Of a stretch of DNA of 64,000 nt, positions 53,609 through 62,503 are shown piece after piece. A model generated the notes under the pieces. The model made no database searches. It was not told where the DNA came from and saw only the letters and a program-made list of their open reading frames with translations. The position numbers and the translations under genes were made by a program. The stretch comes from Gluconacetobacter johannae (GTDB lineage: Bacteria; Pseudomonadota; Alphaproteobacteria; Acetobacterales; Acetobacteraceae): contig NZ_JABEQH010000019.1 in assembly GCF_014174305.1 (NCBI RefSeq), positions 1 to 64,000 on the forward strand, read 5' to 3'. Numbering within the stretch: position 1 is the stretch's first letter; the number at the start of each line of letters is the position of its first letter.

Positions 53609-53899
53609 CTAGCTGTGGCGGCGCCCCGTCCGCTTGAGCTGGCAACGGCGCGAAAGGTCGCGATAGAACATCGCCTGTCCGATCGGCGCGAAATAACGGT
53701 GCCGGCCGATGGCGCGCAGCTTGTGGCCCGGCGCCGCGATGACGGCATCATGGCTCGCGCACAGATGCGCGGCCAAACCTGATCTGTGGCTATGGGCATG
53801 CCGGGCCTGACCGGCCCACGCCGGCCCCGCGACGCCAAACGCCATGACGGCAATCATCAGAAGAACCGAGATCACGCCTCGCACCCCGCGCCCTTTCAT
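53609..53899 (-). CDS. Small exported protein with a histidine-rich start
   Basis: The 96-residue product has a clear signal peptide (MKGRGVRGVISVLLMIAVMAFGVAGPAWA) followed by GQARHAHSHRSG and a region with two cysteines (LCASHDAV and RRCQLKR). I do not recognise a family. GGAAG lies about 11 bases before the ATG. The mature part is basic. Given the leader it probably reaches the periplasm. Confidence 0.5.
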   Translation of the reverse strand: MKGRGVRGVISVLLMIAVMAFGVAGPAWAGQARHAHSHRSGLAAHLCASHDAVIAAPGHKLRAIGRHRYFAPIGQAMFYRDLSRRCQLKRTGRRHS

Positions 53900-54055
53900 G
53901 GCCCAGCATCTTCCATAGAAAAGGACTCATAACAGCAGCAACGGGAACATACCAGGAACATTTGCAAGGAAGACAGCCTTCCTCCAGCAACCGTGGCCGG
54001 AAAGGCTCAGATGTCGGTTCCGAACGCGTCCCTCGATGACCTTGCCGAAAGCCGC

Positions 54056-54355
54056 TCACTCATCCGTCGAAAGGGCCTGATGATTCACCCTCTCGCGCAA
54101 TTCCTTGCCGGCCTTGAAGAAGGGGACGAGTTTTTCATCCACCGACACCATGTCGCCGGTGCGGGGGTTGCGTCCGGTGCGGGCATCACGCTTCTTGACC
54201 GTGAAGGCGCCAAAGCCGCGCAATTCCACCCGATCCCCCCGTGTAAGGGCGGCGCTGATCTCGTTGAAGATCGTCTGGACGATCAATTCGACATCACGAC
54301 CGAGAAGGTGCGGATTCGCCGCGGCAAGTTCGGCGATCAGCTCCGATTTGGTCAT
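54056..54355 (-). CDS. ihfB: Integration host factor subunit beta
   Basis: The 99-residue HU/IHF-family protein bends DNA as a heterodimer with Ihf[55 protein letters not shown] and [10 protein letters not shown] with the conserved proline-containing arm are diagnostic. GGGAGGGATGG directly before the ATG is a very strong ribosome binding site. It follows sppA after 20 bases, an order common in Proteobacteria. Confidence 0.95.
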   Translation of the reverse strand: MTKSELIAELAAANPHLLGRDVELIVQTIFNEISAALTRGDRVELRGFGAFTVKKRDARTGRNPRTGDMVSVDEKLVPFFKAGKELRERVNHQALSTDE

Positions 54356-54375
54356 CCATCCCTCCCGAATGCGGC

Positions 54376-55317
54376 TTAAGGTTTCCAGATCGCAACGGCC
54401 CCGTCAAGCGCAACGCCTTGTGAAAGCACACTTCCTGTCCACTCGTCATCCAGAATCAAACCCAGGATACCACCAATCGCCCGGCGCAGCCACGGCCGTG
54501 CCGAACGGACCCTCAGATCAGTAACGGGTATGGCCTCCGAGAGATGCTGCGTCTGGATCAGCCACGCCTTCGCATCCGCCTCGGTCCCGATCTGGTCGAC
54601 CAGGCCCAGCGCCAGCGCCTGCCGCCCGGTATAGGGGCGACCATCCGCCAGCGCCCGCACCCGTTCGACCGGCAGATGGCGGCCCTGGGCCACCATGGTC
54701 ACGAACTGGTCGAACAGATCGGCGACCACGCCCTGAAGCATCTGGCGCCCATCGGACGACAGCGGCTGCACCACCGAGGGCTGCCCCTTCATCGGGCCGG
54801 ACACCAGCTGGTCCACCTTGACGCCCAGATGGTCCAGCAGGCCCGAGACATCCGGGGCCTCCATAATCACGCCGATCGACCCTGTCAGGGTCGATTGCGC
54901 GGCGAACAGGCGCCGACCCGGAACCGAGATCATGTACCCCGCCGACGCCGCGACTCCCCCCATCGAGACCACGACCGGCTTGCGGGCGGCGAATCGGGCG
55001 ATCGCGTCATGCAGGGCCTCGCCCCCGCTGACCGACCCGCCAGGGCTGTCCACGACCAGGATCATGCCCCGGACCGACGTCCCCGTCGTCGCCTGGTCGA
55101 TCAGTTCCAGTTGCTTGCGATTGTCGGCGCCGATCACCCCGGTAATCCGCAAGCGCACAAGGTGATCGCGCTGCACCACGCCGCCGGCAGGGAACAGCGA
55201 ATGGCTGCCGGCGGCGACCAGCGCCACCACAAAGGCGGCGACGGCCGTCACCCGCCACACCAGCAGGCGCCGCTTCAGGCGCAACCGGTCAACGGCAAGG
55301 TCGGGATCAGGCGCCAT
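54376..55317 (-). CDS. sppA: Signal peptide peptidase SppA (peptidase S49)
   Basis: The 313-residue membrane-anchored serine protease degrades cleaved signal peptides. One N-terminal helix ([23 protein letters not shown]) is followed by the S49 domain: [23 protein letters not shown], the nucleophile region [36 protein letters not shown] and a lysine in SGPMKGQPS that fits the catalytic dyad. Start at 55317 is preferred to 55341 because GGGAGG lies before it and the family starts there. It is the short SppA type. It precedes ihfB. Confidence 0.9.
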   Translation of the reverse strand: MAPDPDLAVDRLRLKRRLLVWRVTAVAAFVVALVAAGSHSLFPAGGVVQRDHLVRLRITGVIGADNRKQLELIDQATTGTSVRGMILVVDSPGGSVSGGEALHDAIARFAARKPVVVSMGGVAASAGYMISVPGRRLFAAQSTLTGSIGVIMEAPDVSGLLDHLGVKVDQLVSGPMKGQPSVVQPLSSDGRQMLQGVVADLFDQFVTMVAQGRHLPVERVRALADGRPYTGRQALALGLVDQIGTEADAKAWLIQTQHLSEAIPVTDLRVRSARPWLRRAIGGILGLILDDEWTGSVLSQGVALDGAVAIWKP

Positions 55318-55359
55318 CGCGCCCGATCCCTCCCATGACATGCACAGTCCGCATCGCGA

Positions 55360-55836
55360 TTACTGCGCTGCGGCCTTGCGACCCCGCCGCGCCGGCTTGC
55401 CCACATCCTCGGCGGCCGGAGCCTCCTCGGTCACGGCGGTGATCTTGCGACCCAACCCGATCTCACGCGCCAGGGTCGAGCGGCGCTCGGCGTAGTTGGG
55501 GGCGACCATCGGATAGTCCGAGGGCAGGCCCCAGCGTTCGCGATACTGTTCCGGGGTCATGCCGTAGGCGCTCTGCAGATGGCGCTTCAGCATTTTCAGC
55601 TTCTTTCCGTCCTCCAGGCAGACGATATAGTCGGGGAAGACCGAGCGCTTGATCGGCACCGCGGGCTGCAGCTTCTCGGGCTCGGGCGCCGCCTGGCCCA
55701 GGGATGTCAGGGCCTGGTAAACCTGCCGGATCAGATCCGGAACCCCGTCGGCCACGACAGTGTTATTCGAGACATGCGCCGACACGATCTGCGCCGTGAG
55801 CTCCAGCAAGGGGGCATCCTGCTCAATTTCAGACAT
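55360..55836 (-). CDS. MucR/Ros-family transcriptional regulator
   Basis: The 158-residue protein has the MucR domain: LTAQIVSAHVSNNTVVADGVPDLIRQVYQAL at the start and FPDYIVCLEDGKKLKMLKRHLQSAYGMTPEQYRERWGLPSDYPMVAPNYAERRSTLAREIGLG. MucR proteins bind AT-rich promoters and control exopolysaccharide and cell-cycle genes. Only one of the two cysteines of the classical zinc site is present (CLED), and the second histidine after RHL is replaced (QSAYG), so zinc binding may be altered. ATG at 55836 is chosen with GGAAAACAG upstream. Confidence 0.92.
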   Translation of the reverse strand: MSEIEQDAPLLELTAQIVSAHVSNNTVVADGVPDLIRQVYQALTSLGQAAPEPEKLQPAVPIKRSVFPDYIVCLEDGKKLKMLKRHLQSAYGMTPEQYRERWGLPSDYPMVAPNYAERRSTLAREIGLGRKITAVTEEAPAAEDVGKPARRGRKAAAQ

Positions 55837-55960
55837 ACTGTTTTCCATTCTGTTATTCTGCTTAAAGTTTCTTCGTATTGAATTTTTTTGTGGTCAACTT
55901 TCAAATTGTATCAACACCAAATAATTAATACAACGCCCTTTCCTGATTGCGCTGGAATCC
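55837..55960. other. AT-rich divergent promoter region between mucR and rbsK
   Basis: These 124 bases separate divergent starts and are strikingly AT-rich, as expected for a region bound by MucR itself. A short dyad, TTGTAT/ATACAA, lies on the rbsK side. No small gene is supported. Confidence 0.4.
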
Positions 55961-56917
55961 ATGATAACCATACCCCATCCTGAAAGTATAAATCCACCCT
56001 TGGTTGTATTCGGCAGCGTCAATATCGACGTAGTCGCGCGCCTTGAGCACCTGCCCGCCCCCGGCGAGACGCTGCACGCCCTGGGCGCGCATCTGGGGCT
56101 GGGCGGCAAGGGCGCCAACCAGGCGGTCGCGGTCGCGCGCCTGGGGTCCCCGGTCGTGCTGGCCGGCCGCACGGGCGACGACATGTTCGCCGATTACGCG
56201 CGCGCGGCCCTGCTGCGCGAGGGCGTCGACCCCGACCATCTGCTCCGCACGCCCCGGCACATGACCGGCCTGGCGATGATCTCCACCGACGCCGCGGGGG
56301 AAAACAGCATCGCCGTCGCCGGTGGCGCCAACATGACCATGGACGAATCGGACGTCGCGCGGCTGGTTCCGCTGCTGTCCGCCAACGCCGTCGTGCTGAT
56401 GCAATGCGAAATCCCGATGGATGTCATCCTTGCCGCCGCCCGCCGGATCGCCGCGATCGGGGCGCTGCTGGTGCTGGACCCGGCGCCGGTTCCCGCCGCC
56501 GGCCTGCCCGACGCGCTGTTCGGCCTGGCCGGCGTGATGACCCCCAACGAAACCGAGACCGAATTGCTGACCGGCCTGCGCCCCCACGATGCCGACAGCG
56601 CGCTGGAGGCCGCGCGGCGCCTGCACGCGCGCGGCCTGGAACGCGCCATCGTCAAGCTCGGCGCCCGGGGCGTCGTGTTCTCCGACGCCAGGGGACACGG
56701 ATTCGTCCCGCCATTCCAGGTTGCGGCCATCGACAGCGTGGCGGCGGGCGATTGCTTCAATGGCGGGCTGGCGGTCGCCCTGTCACGGAGAATGGATCTG
56801 GCCCACGCGACGCGATTCGCCGCCGCCTGCGGCGCCCTGGCCACCACCCGCAAGGGCGCATCCGAAGCCGCCCCCACCCTGGCGGAGGTCGAGGCCCTGC
56901 TGGCCGCCCAGCCCTGA
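55961..56917 (+). CDS. rbsK: Ribokinase (PfkB family)
   Basis: The 318-residue kinase phosphorylates ribose. The N-terminal signature VVFGSVNIDVVARLEHLPAPGETLHA and the diglycine GLGGKGANQAVAVARLG are present. The catalytic segment is DSVAAGDCFNGGLAVAL with Asp258 and the base Asp264; the usual DTTGAGD is DSVAAGD here. GGAATCC before the ATG is a weak ribosome binding site. It is divergent from mucR. It could process ribose released by the nucleoside hydrolase encoded at the left end, but the genes are far apart. Confidence 0.9.
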   Translation: MITIPHPESINPPLVVFGSVNIDVVARLEHLPAPGETLHALGAHLGLGGKGANQAVAVARLGSPVVLAGRTGDDMFADYARAALLREGVDPDHLLRTPRHMTGLAMISTDAAGENSIAVAGGANMTMDESDVARLVPLLSANAVVLMQCEIPMDVILAAARRIAAIGALLVLDPAPVPAAGLPDALFGLAGVMTPNETETELLTGLRPHDADSALEAARRLHARGLERAIVKLGARGVVFSDARGHGFVPPFQVAAIDSVAAGDCFNGGLAVALSRRMDLAHATRFAAACGALATTRKGASEAAPTLAEVEALLAAQP

Positions 56918-57005
56918 GAAGCCCGCTTTGGCAGGGGCGGCGTTTGGGTACATGATCGCCGCCCGACACACCGGAAGCCTGTCGCGGCAGGCGTCAGGAG
57001 GCATC

Positions 57006-57695
57006 ATGATCGACCTGTACTACTGGACGACGCCCAACGGGCACAAGATCACGCTGTTCCTCGAGGAAACCGGCCTGCCCTACCGGCTGTTCCCGGTGAA
57101 TATCGGCAAGGGGGAACAATTCGCCCCGGACTTCCTCAAGATCGCCCCGAACAACCGGATCCCCGCCATCGTGGACAACGACCCGGCCGATGGCGGCCCG
57201 CCGATCCCGATGTTCGAATCCGGATCGATTCTCCATTACCTCGGCCGCAAGACCGGCCGGTTCCTGCCCACCACGCTGCGTGCGGAAACCGAAACCATGA
57301 CATGGCTGTTCTGGCAGATGGGCGGCCTGGGCCCCATGGCCGGGCAGAACCACCATTTCCGCCTCTACGCGCCCGAGAAGATTCCCTATGCGATCGAACG
57401 CTACACCAAGGAAACGCAGCGTCTGTACGGCGTGCTCGACCGCCATCTGACAGGGCGCGACTTCATCGTGGGCGACAGCTACACCATCGCCGACATGGCC
57501 TGCTATCCCTGGATCCTGCCGGTGAACCAGGGTCAGGACCTGACGCAGTTCCCCAACCTGCGCCTGTGGCACGAGCGTATCGCGGCCCGCCCGGCGACCC
57601 GGCGGGCCTACAGCCTGGTCGATGCGGTGCGTAACGGCACGCCCCCGGTGCGCGACCCCGCCGACCGCGCGGCGATCTACGCCACCCTCGACTGA
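57006..57695 (+). CDS. Glutathione S-transferase, YghU/YfcG-like (disulfide-bond reductase type)
   Basis: The 229-residue protein has an N-terminal thioredoxin-like domain (DLYYWTTPNGHKITLFLEETGLPYRLFPVNIGKGEQFAPDFLKIAPNNRIPAIVDND, FESGSILHYLGRKTG) and a helical C-terminal domain (WQMGGLGPMAGQNHHFRLYAPEKIPYAIERYTKETQRLYGVLDR), matching Nu-class enzymes that reduce glutathione-mixed disulfides. CAGGAGG directly before the ATG is a strong ribosome binding site. It probably has its own promoter downstream of rbsK. A hairpin at 57705-57732 ends it. Confidence 0.93.
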   Translation: MIDLYYWTTPNGHKITLFLEETGLPYRLFPVNIGKGEQFAPDFLKIAPNNRIPAIVDNDPADGGPPIPMFESGSILHYLGRKTGRFLPTTLRAETETMTWLFWQMGGLGPMAGQNHHFRLYAPEKIPYAIERYTKETQRLYGVLDRHLTGRDFIVGDSYTIADMACYPWILPVNQGQDLTQFPNLRLWHERIAARPATRRAYSLVDAVRNGTPPVRDPADRAAIYATLD

Positions 57696-57704
57696 CCCCC
57701 TTCC

Positions 57705-57732
57705 CCGGCCAGGCCAGGCCGGGCCTGGCCGG
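57705..57732 (+). terminator. Stable hairpin after the GST gene
   Basis: CCGGCCAGGCC (57705-57715) pairs perfectly with GGCCTGGCCGG (57722-57732) around a 6-base loop, 9 bases after the stop. No T-run follows. Confidence 0.65.
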
Positions 57733-57923
57733 CTGCCTTGCCTGCCCCGACAACTCCTGCCCCCGTCCCGCGTCATCATCCGCATCCACTGCCGGTCCAG
57801 GGCCACATGCCTGGACCCAGACACAGATGCCTGGATGACTGATATGCACGCCCGCCACCGTTACCGTCCGACGCCTTCTGTTCTATCACCGGATGTCCCC
57901 CGTCGTGCCGGAAGCCGTGCATC

Positions 57924-60113
57924 GTGCCTGTCGCCCAGAGTTCCGTTTCCGCCTTGCTGGCCCGCCTGTCGCTGTGGCGTCCACGTACCATCCGTCCACC
58001 GGGCCATGACCGGTTGAACCGGCTGAAATGGCTGTATGCGCCCAAGGCCGATGCCCTGGGCTTTGCCATCCGGACGACGATCGCGGCCCTGCTGTCGCTG
58101 GTCGTGGCGCTGTGGATGGAACTGGACAGTCCGCAATGGGCGCCGATGACGGTCTGGATCGTCGCCCAGGGATCACGCGGCGAAAGCCTGTCCAAGGCGC
58201 GCTGGCGCCTGGTCGGCACGGCCGTCGGCGCGGTATCGGCCGTGGCCCTGATCGCGGCCTTTCCCCAGGCGCCCTGGCTGTTCTTCCCCGCGATCGGGAT
58301 CTGGATCGGCCTGTGCTGCGGACTGGCGACGCTGGTGCGGAATTTCCGGTCCTACGCGCTGGTCCTGTCGGGCTATACCTGCGCCATCATCGCGCTGGAT
58401 GCGATCCGCAGCCCCGACGACGTGTTCATGATCGCCATGTCGCGCTCGACCTACATCATCCTGGGCCTCGTCTGCGAAAGCCTGATCGCGGGCCTGTTCT
58501 CCCATAACCTGGCCCAGACCGCCCGCCGCAATATCCGCGAAAAGCTGCAGACCGCGCTGTCCAGCGCCTCGGTCGCCATCGCGGACCTGCTGGCGGGGGA
58601 CGAACAGGCTTTCGTAAGGTCCCGCGCCCTGTTCGGCACGATCCTGTCGATCAACGACCAGATCGAATTCAGCGAGATCGAAATGGGCCCGCACGGGCAC
58701 GAGGGCGACCACGCCCGCGCGGCGCTGGCGGCCGTGTCGGTCCTGCTGTCGCGCGGGCTGGGCATGACGGCGCGCATGAAGGCGCTGGGCACCGCGCCCC
58801 AGGCCTTCGTCGAGACATCGCTGCTGGTGCGGACCTTCCTGCTGGCCCTGGCGCCGCGCCTGCAGGACGACGGCGGCGTTCCCCTGGTGATCGAGGACCT
58901 GCGATCGTTACGCGCCGTCTGCCGCCAGCAGGTCGTCAACGCCCTGACCGAGGAGACCAGCGGCCAGCATCCCCCCGGCAGTCCCGAGATCCAGGCCCTG
59001 CTGGATCTGCGTATCCTGCACAGCGCGCTGGAAGAACTTCTGGCCGAACTGCAGCAGGCGATCGAGGAATTCGACGCCAGCCAGCACGCGGTGCGCGGCG
59101 ACCATTTCCATTTCCGCCTGCAATCGCACCGCGACCTGAAGGAAGCCGCACATAACGGCATCCGCGCCGCCGTCGCCATCACTTCGGCCGGCCTGATCTG
59201 GGAGGTCACGTCCTGGCCCAACGGCCTGGGCTTCATCACCATGGTGGCCGTCACCTGCGGCCTGTTCGCGACGCGGGAAAACCCGGTCGTCGGCACGATG
59301 AACTTCCTGCGCGGCGCGATCTGGGCCGTCGGTGTCTCGTGCGTCCTGGTGATGCTGATCCTGCCGCGCCCGGCCGAGTATGAAATGCTGGCCGCCTGCC
59401 TGGCGCTGCCGATGATCGCCGGCGGCCTGGCCACCCGCAATCCCTCCACCGCCGGGGCCGCGGCGGCTTACACGCTGTTCCTGCCCAACCTGGTGGGGCC
59501 GTCCAACCAGGGACGCCTGAACGAAATCGCGTATTTCAACACCTCGTTCGCCCTGCTGTGCAGCATCGGCTTCGCCGTGCTGATCTTCAAGACCATCCTG
59601 CCGTTCGACAGCGCCGATGAAAGATGGCGGATGCGTAACCGCAACCTCCACGACCTTCGCCACCTGGCCTCGGCGACGCCCGTGCCGCATGTCCGGGACT
59701 GGATCGGCCGCAACACCGACCGGTTCTCGCGCCTGATCCGGCATGCCGGCCCCACGCCTACACCAACGATCGAGGCCTATCTGCAAGGCACCCTGTCGGC
59801 GATGACCATCGGCCTGAACATCATCCGGCTGCGTACCGTGCTGGCCCGGGACCAGTTGCCGCTTCAGGCGCGTCGCCCCATTACCCTGGTCCTGGGCCGC
59901 ATGGCGCAGTTCACCGGCCGCTACGGCCGGACCGCCAGGACCGCCCGCGCCGCCACGGCCAGCCTGCGCCGGATCGAAGCGTACGAAACCAATATCGGCG
60001 CGCGCATCGAAATGACCCGCGCCATCGCCTACCTGCTGGTGATCTCGTACGAACTCGACGCCAACGCCGCCTTCCTCGACGCCTCCCGGCCCTATCGCGT
60101 CACCTCGGCATGA
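57924..60113 (+). CDS. FUSC-family inner-membrane protein (aromatic-acid exporter-like)
   Basis: The 729-residue protein has the duplicated FUSC/AaeB arrangement: an N-terminal set of helices (FAIRTTIAALLSLVVALWMELDSPQWAPMTVWIVAQGSRGESLSKARWRLVGTAVGA), a cytoplasmic region and a second set of helices (NGIRAAVAITSAGLIWEVTSWPNGLGFITMVAVTCGLFATRENPVVGTMNFLRG). E. coli AaeB exports hydroxybenzoic acids with AaeA; no AaeA-like membrane-fusion gene is visible here. The start is a GTG with GGAAGCC about 10 bases upstream. A guanine deaminase gene follows 69 bases later. Confidence 0.88.
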   Translation: MPVAQSSVSALLARLSLWRPRTIRPPGHDRLNRLKWLYAPKADALGFAIRTTIAALLSLVVALWMELDSPQWAPMTVWIVAQGSRGESLSKARWRLVGTAVGAVSAVALIAAFPQAPWLFFPAIGIWIGLCCGLATLVRNFRSYALVLSGYTCAIIALDAIRSPDDVFMIAMSRSTYIILGLVCESLIAGLFSHNLAQTARRNIREKLQTALSSASVAIADLLAGDEQAFVRSRALFGTILSINDQIEFSEIEMGPHGHEGDHARAALAAVSVLLSRGLGMTARMKALGTAPQAFVETSLLVRTFLLALAPRLQDDGGVPLVIEDLRSLRAVCRQQVVNALTEETSGQHPPGSPEIQALLDLRILHSALEELLAELQQAIEEFDASQHAVRGDHFHFRLQSHRDLKEAAHNGIRAAVAITSAGLIWEVTSWPNGLGFITMVAVTCGLFATRENPVVGTMNFLRGAIWAVGVSCVLVMLILPRPAEYEMLAACLALPMIAGGLATRNPSTAGAAAAYTLFLPNLVGPSNQGRLNEIAYFNTSFALLCSIGFAVLIFKTILPFDSADERWRMRNRNLHDLRHLASATPVPHVRDWIGRNTDRFSRLIRHAGPTPTPTIEAYLQGTLSAMTIGLNIIRLRTVLARDQLPLQARRPITLVLGRMAQFTGRYGRTARTARAATASLRRIEAYETNIGARIEMTRAIAYLLVISYELDANAAFLDASRPYRVTSA

Positions 60114-60182
60114 CGCGGCTTTCGCCGGGCGGCTGAAACGGGCACAACCCATCCATCGCCGATCCAGCGCCGAGCCCCATTG

Positions 60183-61532
60183 ATGACCCAGCCCCCACCG
60201 TCCGGCCCCACCACCCGCGCCCTGCGCGGACGGGCCATCACCTTCCGCGCCGACCCGTTCCTGGACGACCCTGCCCACGCCCTGGTGCACGAGGACGACG
60301 CCCTGATCCTGGTCGAAGGCGGGCGGATCAGCCAGTTCGGCCCGTTCGAGGCCCTGCGCCACACGATCCCCGAAGGTACCCCGATCACCCGCTATGCCGA
60401 TTCCATCCTGTCGGCCGGGTTCGTGGACACGCATGTCCATTACCCGCAATTGCCGATGATCGCGGCCTATGGCGAACAGCTTCTGGAATGGCTGGAACGC
60501 TATACCTTCCCCACCGAGGCCAAATTCGCCGATCCATCCCACGCCCGCGCCGTCGCCCGCCGCTTCCTGCGCGAACTGCTGCGCGCCGGCACCACCACCG
60601 CCGCCGTCTACTGCACCGTCCATCCACAGTCGGTCGAGGCGTTCTTCGACGAATCGGCGCGGCTGAACACGCGCATGGTGGCCGGCAAGGTGCTGATGGA
60701 CCGCAACGCCCCCGACAACCTGCGCGACACCGCACAGGGGGGATATGACGAATCACTGGCGCTGATCGACCGATGGCATGGACGCGGGCGGCAGCTGTAT
60801 GCCGTGACCCCGCGCTTCGCCGCCACCAGCACCGAAGAACAGCTCGACCTCGCCGGCAGCCTGCTGCGCCAGCGCGACGGGCTGTTCATGCAGACCCACC
60901 TGGCCGAGAACACGGCCGAAATCGAATGGATCCGCCAGTTGTTCCCCAACCGGCGGTCCTATCTGGATGTCTACGCCCATGCCGGCCTGGTGGGGCCACG
61001 CAGCGTCCTGGGCCACGCGGTCCATGTCGCCGAGGACGATTTCTGCACCTGCCACCACACCGGCAGCGCGCTGGCGCACTGCCCGACCTCCAACCTGTTC
61101 CTGGGCAGCGGGTCGTTCCGCCTGTTCGACGCCGTCGATGCCCGGCGCCCGGTCCGCGTCGGCCTGGGCACCGATATCGGCGCGGGCACGAGCCTCTCGC
61201 AGCTCGGCTCGCTGAACGAGGCCTACAAGGTCGCGCAGGCGACCGGGCGCAGGCTTCATCCCGCGCAGGCCTTCTGGCTGGCCACGGCGGGGGGCGCGCG
61301 GTCGCTCTATCTGGACGACCGGATCGGCACCCTGGCGGTGGGCATGGAGGCCGACCTGTGCGTGCTGGACCCGAAGGCGACCCCCTTGCTGGCCCAGCGC
61401 ACCGAGACCTGCGAGACGATCGAGGACCTGCTGTTCGTGCTGATGATGCTGGGCGACGACCGCGCCGTCCGCGCCACCTACGTGGCCGGCGAACTGGTCC
61501 ACGACCGGGACGACCCGAAAGCGCGCGGTTGA
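60183..61532 (+). CDS. guaD: Guanine deaminase
   Basis: The 449-residue amidohydrolase converts guanine to xanthine. The zinc motif is GFVDTHVHYPQLPMIAA, the substrate/metal His motif is MQTHLAENTAEIEWIRQLFP, followed by HAVHVAEDDFCTCHHTGSALAHCPTSNLFLGSG and the catalytic aspartate in GLGTDIGAGTSLSQL, all typical. The ATG at 60183 is used; a TTG just before it is in frame. It follows the FUSC-like gene, and guaA (reverse direction in the pathway) lies elsewhere in the window. It may be part of purine use together with the nucleoside hydrolase at the left edge. Confidence 0.94.
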   Translation: MTQPPPSGPTTRALRGRAITFRADPFLDDPAHALVHEDDALILVEGGRISQFGPFEALRHTIPEGTPITRYADSILSAGFVDTHVHYPQLPMIAAYGEQLLEWLERYTFPTEAKFADPSHARAVARRFLRELLRAGTTTAAVYCTVHPQSVEAFFDESARLNTRMVAGKVLMDRNAPDNLRDTAQGGYDESLALIDRWHGRGRQLYAVTPRFAATSTEEQLDLAGSLLRQRDGLFMQTHLAENTAEIEWIRQLFPNRRSYLDVYAHAGLVGPRSVLGHAVHVAEDDFCTCHHTGSALAHCPTSNLFLGSGSFRLFDAVDARRPVRVGLGTDIGAGTSLSQLGSLNEAYKVAQATGRRLHPAQAFWLATAGGARSLYLDDRIGTLAVGMEADLCVLDPKATPLLAQRTETCETIEDLLFVLMMLGDDRAVRATYVAGELVHDRDDPKARG

Positions 61533-61634
61533 AGGCCGAGCAACAGATCGCGACCCGGGCGAAGACCTGAATGTGACAGGAATGCGATCCCATCGCCCGG
61601 CGGCACGATGGCCTCGATCACCGCCGCAAGACCA

Positions 61635-62027
61635 TCAGGCGGGCGGGTGCGCGCATCCATCGGGCACTGTCTCGCGCAGTTCCAGACCCAGTCGCGATTT
61701 AAGGTCGGCTGCCGCAAAACCCGCACACCGGCGTTCGCCGACCTCCAGCAGAGGGCGGCGAATAAGCAGCGGCTGCTGCAGCATCAACGACAGAGCGGCT
61801 TCAGCGGTCAGCGCTTCGGGCCGCACCGCCCCCGATTTGACGGCCGGTGCGGACAGGTTGAACCAGTCCTTTACCGGCAAATCACCAAAGAAGAGGCGCA
61901 GGCGCGCGGCTGTCCAGGGTTCGGTCAACAGGTTACGGGAGTCGACCTTGTATCCGGCTGCACATAAAGCCGCCTTCTGACGGGCATTCCCCCCGCAACC
62001 AGGCTTTTCGAAAAAAACGATCTCCAC
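61635..62027 (-). CDS. Nitrogenase-associated ArsC/Spx-like protein
   Basis: The 130-residue thioredoxin-fold protein starts EIVFFEKPGCGGNARQKAALCAAGYKVDSRNLLTEPWTAARLRLFFGDLPVKDWFNLSAPAVKSG, the pattern of the nitrogenase-associated family related to ArsC and Spx. LLIRRPLLEVGERRCAGF is the conserved C-terminal segment. The GTG at 62027 is chosen because AGGAGGGACC directly precedes it; an upstream in-frame GTG is possible. No nif gene is in this window. The function is not known. Confidence 0.85.
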   Translation of the reverse strand: MEIVFFEKPGCGGNARQKAALCAAGYKVDSRNLLTEPWTAARLRLFFGDLPVKDWFNLSAPAVKSGAVRPEALTAEAALSLMLQQPLLIRRPLLEVGERRCAGFAAADLKSRLGLELRETVPDGCAHPPA

Positions 62028-62503
62028 GGTCCCTCCTGTCACGCAACCTGAATCGCGTCGCTTGTCGCGCTTGATAGCTATATTCTCAGTTTCCTTGATT
62101 GATATGGCTCACTATCCAGGTTGGCATTTCCCGATCGCGTCTCCACTTTTTATCCTGCCATGGATCGTCCGCCCCCCGATAGGGCGTCCCGCGCATGACA
62201 GAACAGCATGGCCCGTTCACATCTTCATGAGTTCGCTGGCGATTCGCAGACTTGATCCATAATATACAATAGAAATATTGATCTCATAAGAGAACAATTA
62301 AGGCCGAAAATTCCGCAAGAACGGGTTTCCGCCCTTTACGCATGGGTGCCATTACACCTGATCCGGGCGACATATCCGGATCCATCTGAAAAAATACTCG
62401 TGTCTACGACAGGTCATTGACCGAACGGGTCCCGTAGTGCCTGCCGGTATTGTCTCCACTTCATTCCCCCTGCGCTCCGTCTCGCGCAGATCGAGGTGTC
62501 AGA
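62028..62503. other. AT-rich intergenic region upstream of hpnR
   Basis: These 476 bases contain a very AT-rich part near 62260-62310, an inverted repeat at 62360-62382, and the ribosome binding site GAGGTG before hpnR. A short plus-strand frame at 62062-62262 looks unlike a protein. No RNA element such as a cobalamin riboswitch is recognisable, although hpnR encodes a cobalamin-dependent enzyme. Confidence 0.45.
62360..62382. promoter_or_regulatory. Inverted repeat GATCCGG-N9-CCGGATC upstream of hpnR
   Basis: A 7-bp perfect dyad with a 9-base centre lies 121 bases before the hpnR ATG, between a very AT-rich stretch and the gene. It may be a regulator site. No regulator is identified. Confidence 0.35.

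Noticed and set aside
30251-62167. Shared 14-mer CCTGCCATGGATCG in two intergenic regions (30251-30264 and 62154-62167), each followed by GCATGACAG
   Set aside because: A 14-base match is expected by chance in a window this size, and the intervening sequence does not align well.
62062-62262. Short plus-strand frame upstream of hpnR
   Set aside because: No ribosome binding site, odd composition, and it spans AT-rich promoter-like DNA.
62028-62503. Cobalamin riboswitch before the B12-dependent hpnR
   Set aside because: No B12-box-like core or multi-stem arrangement is recognisable by eye.
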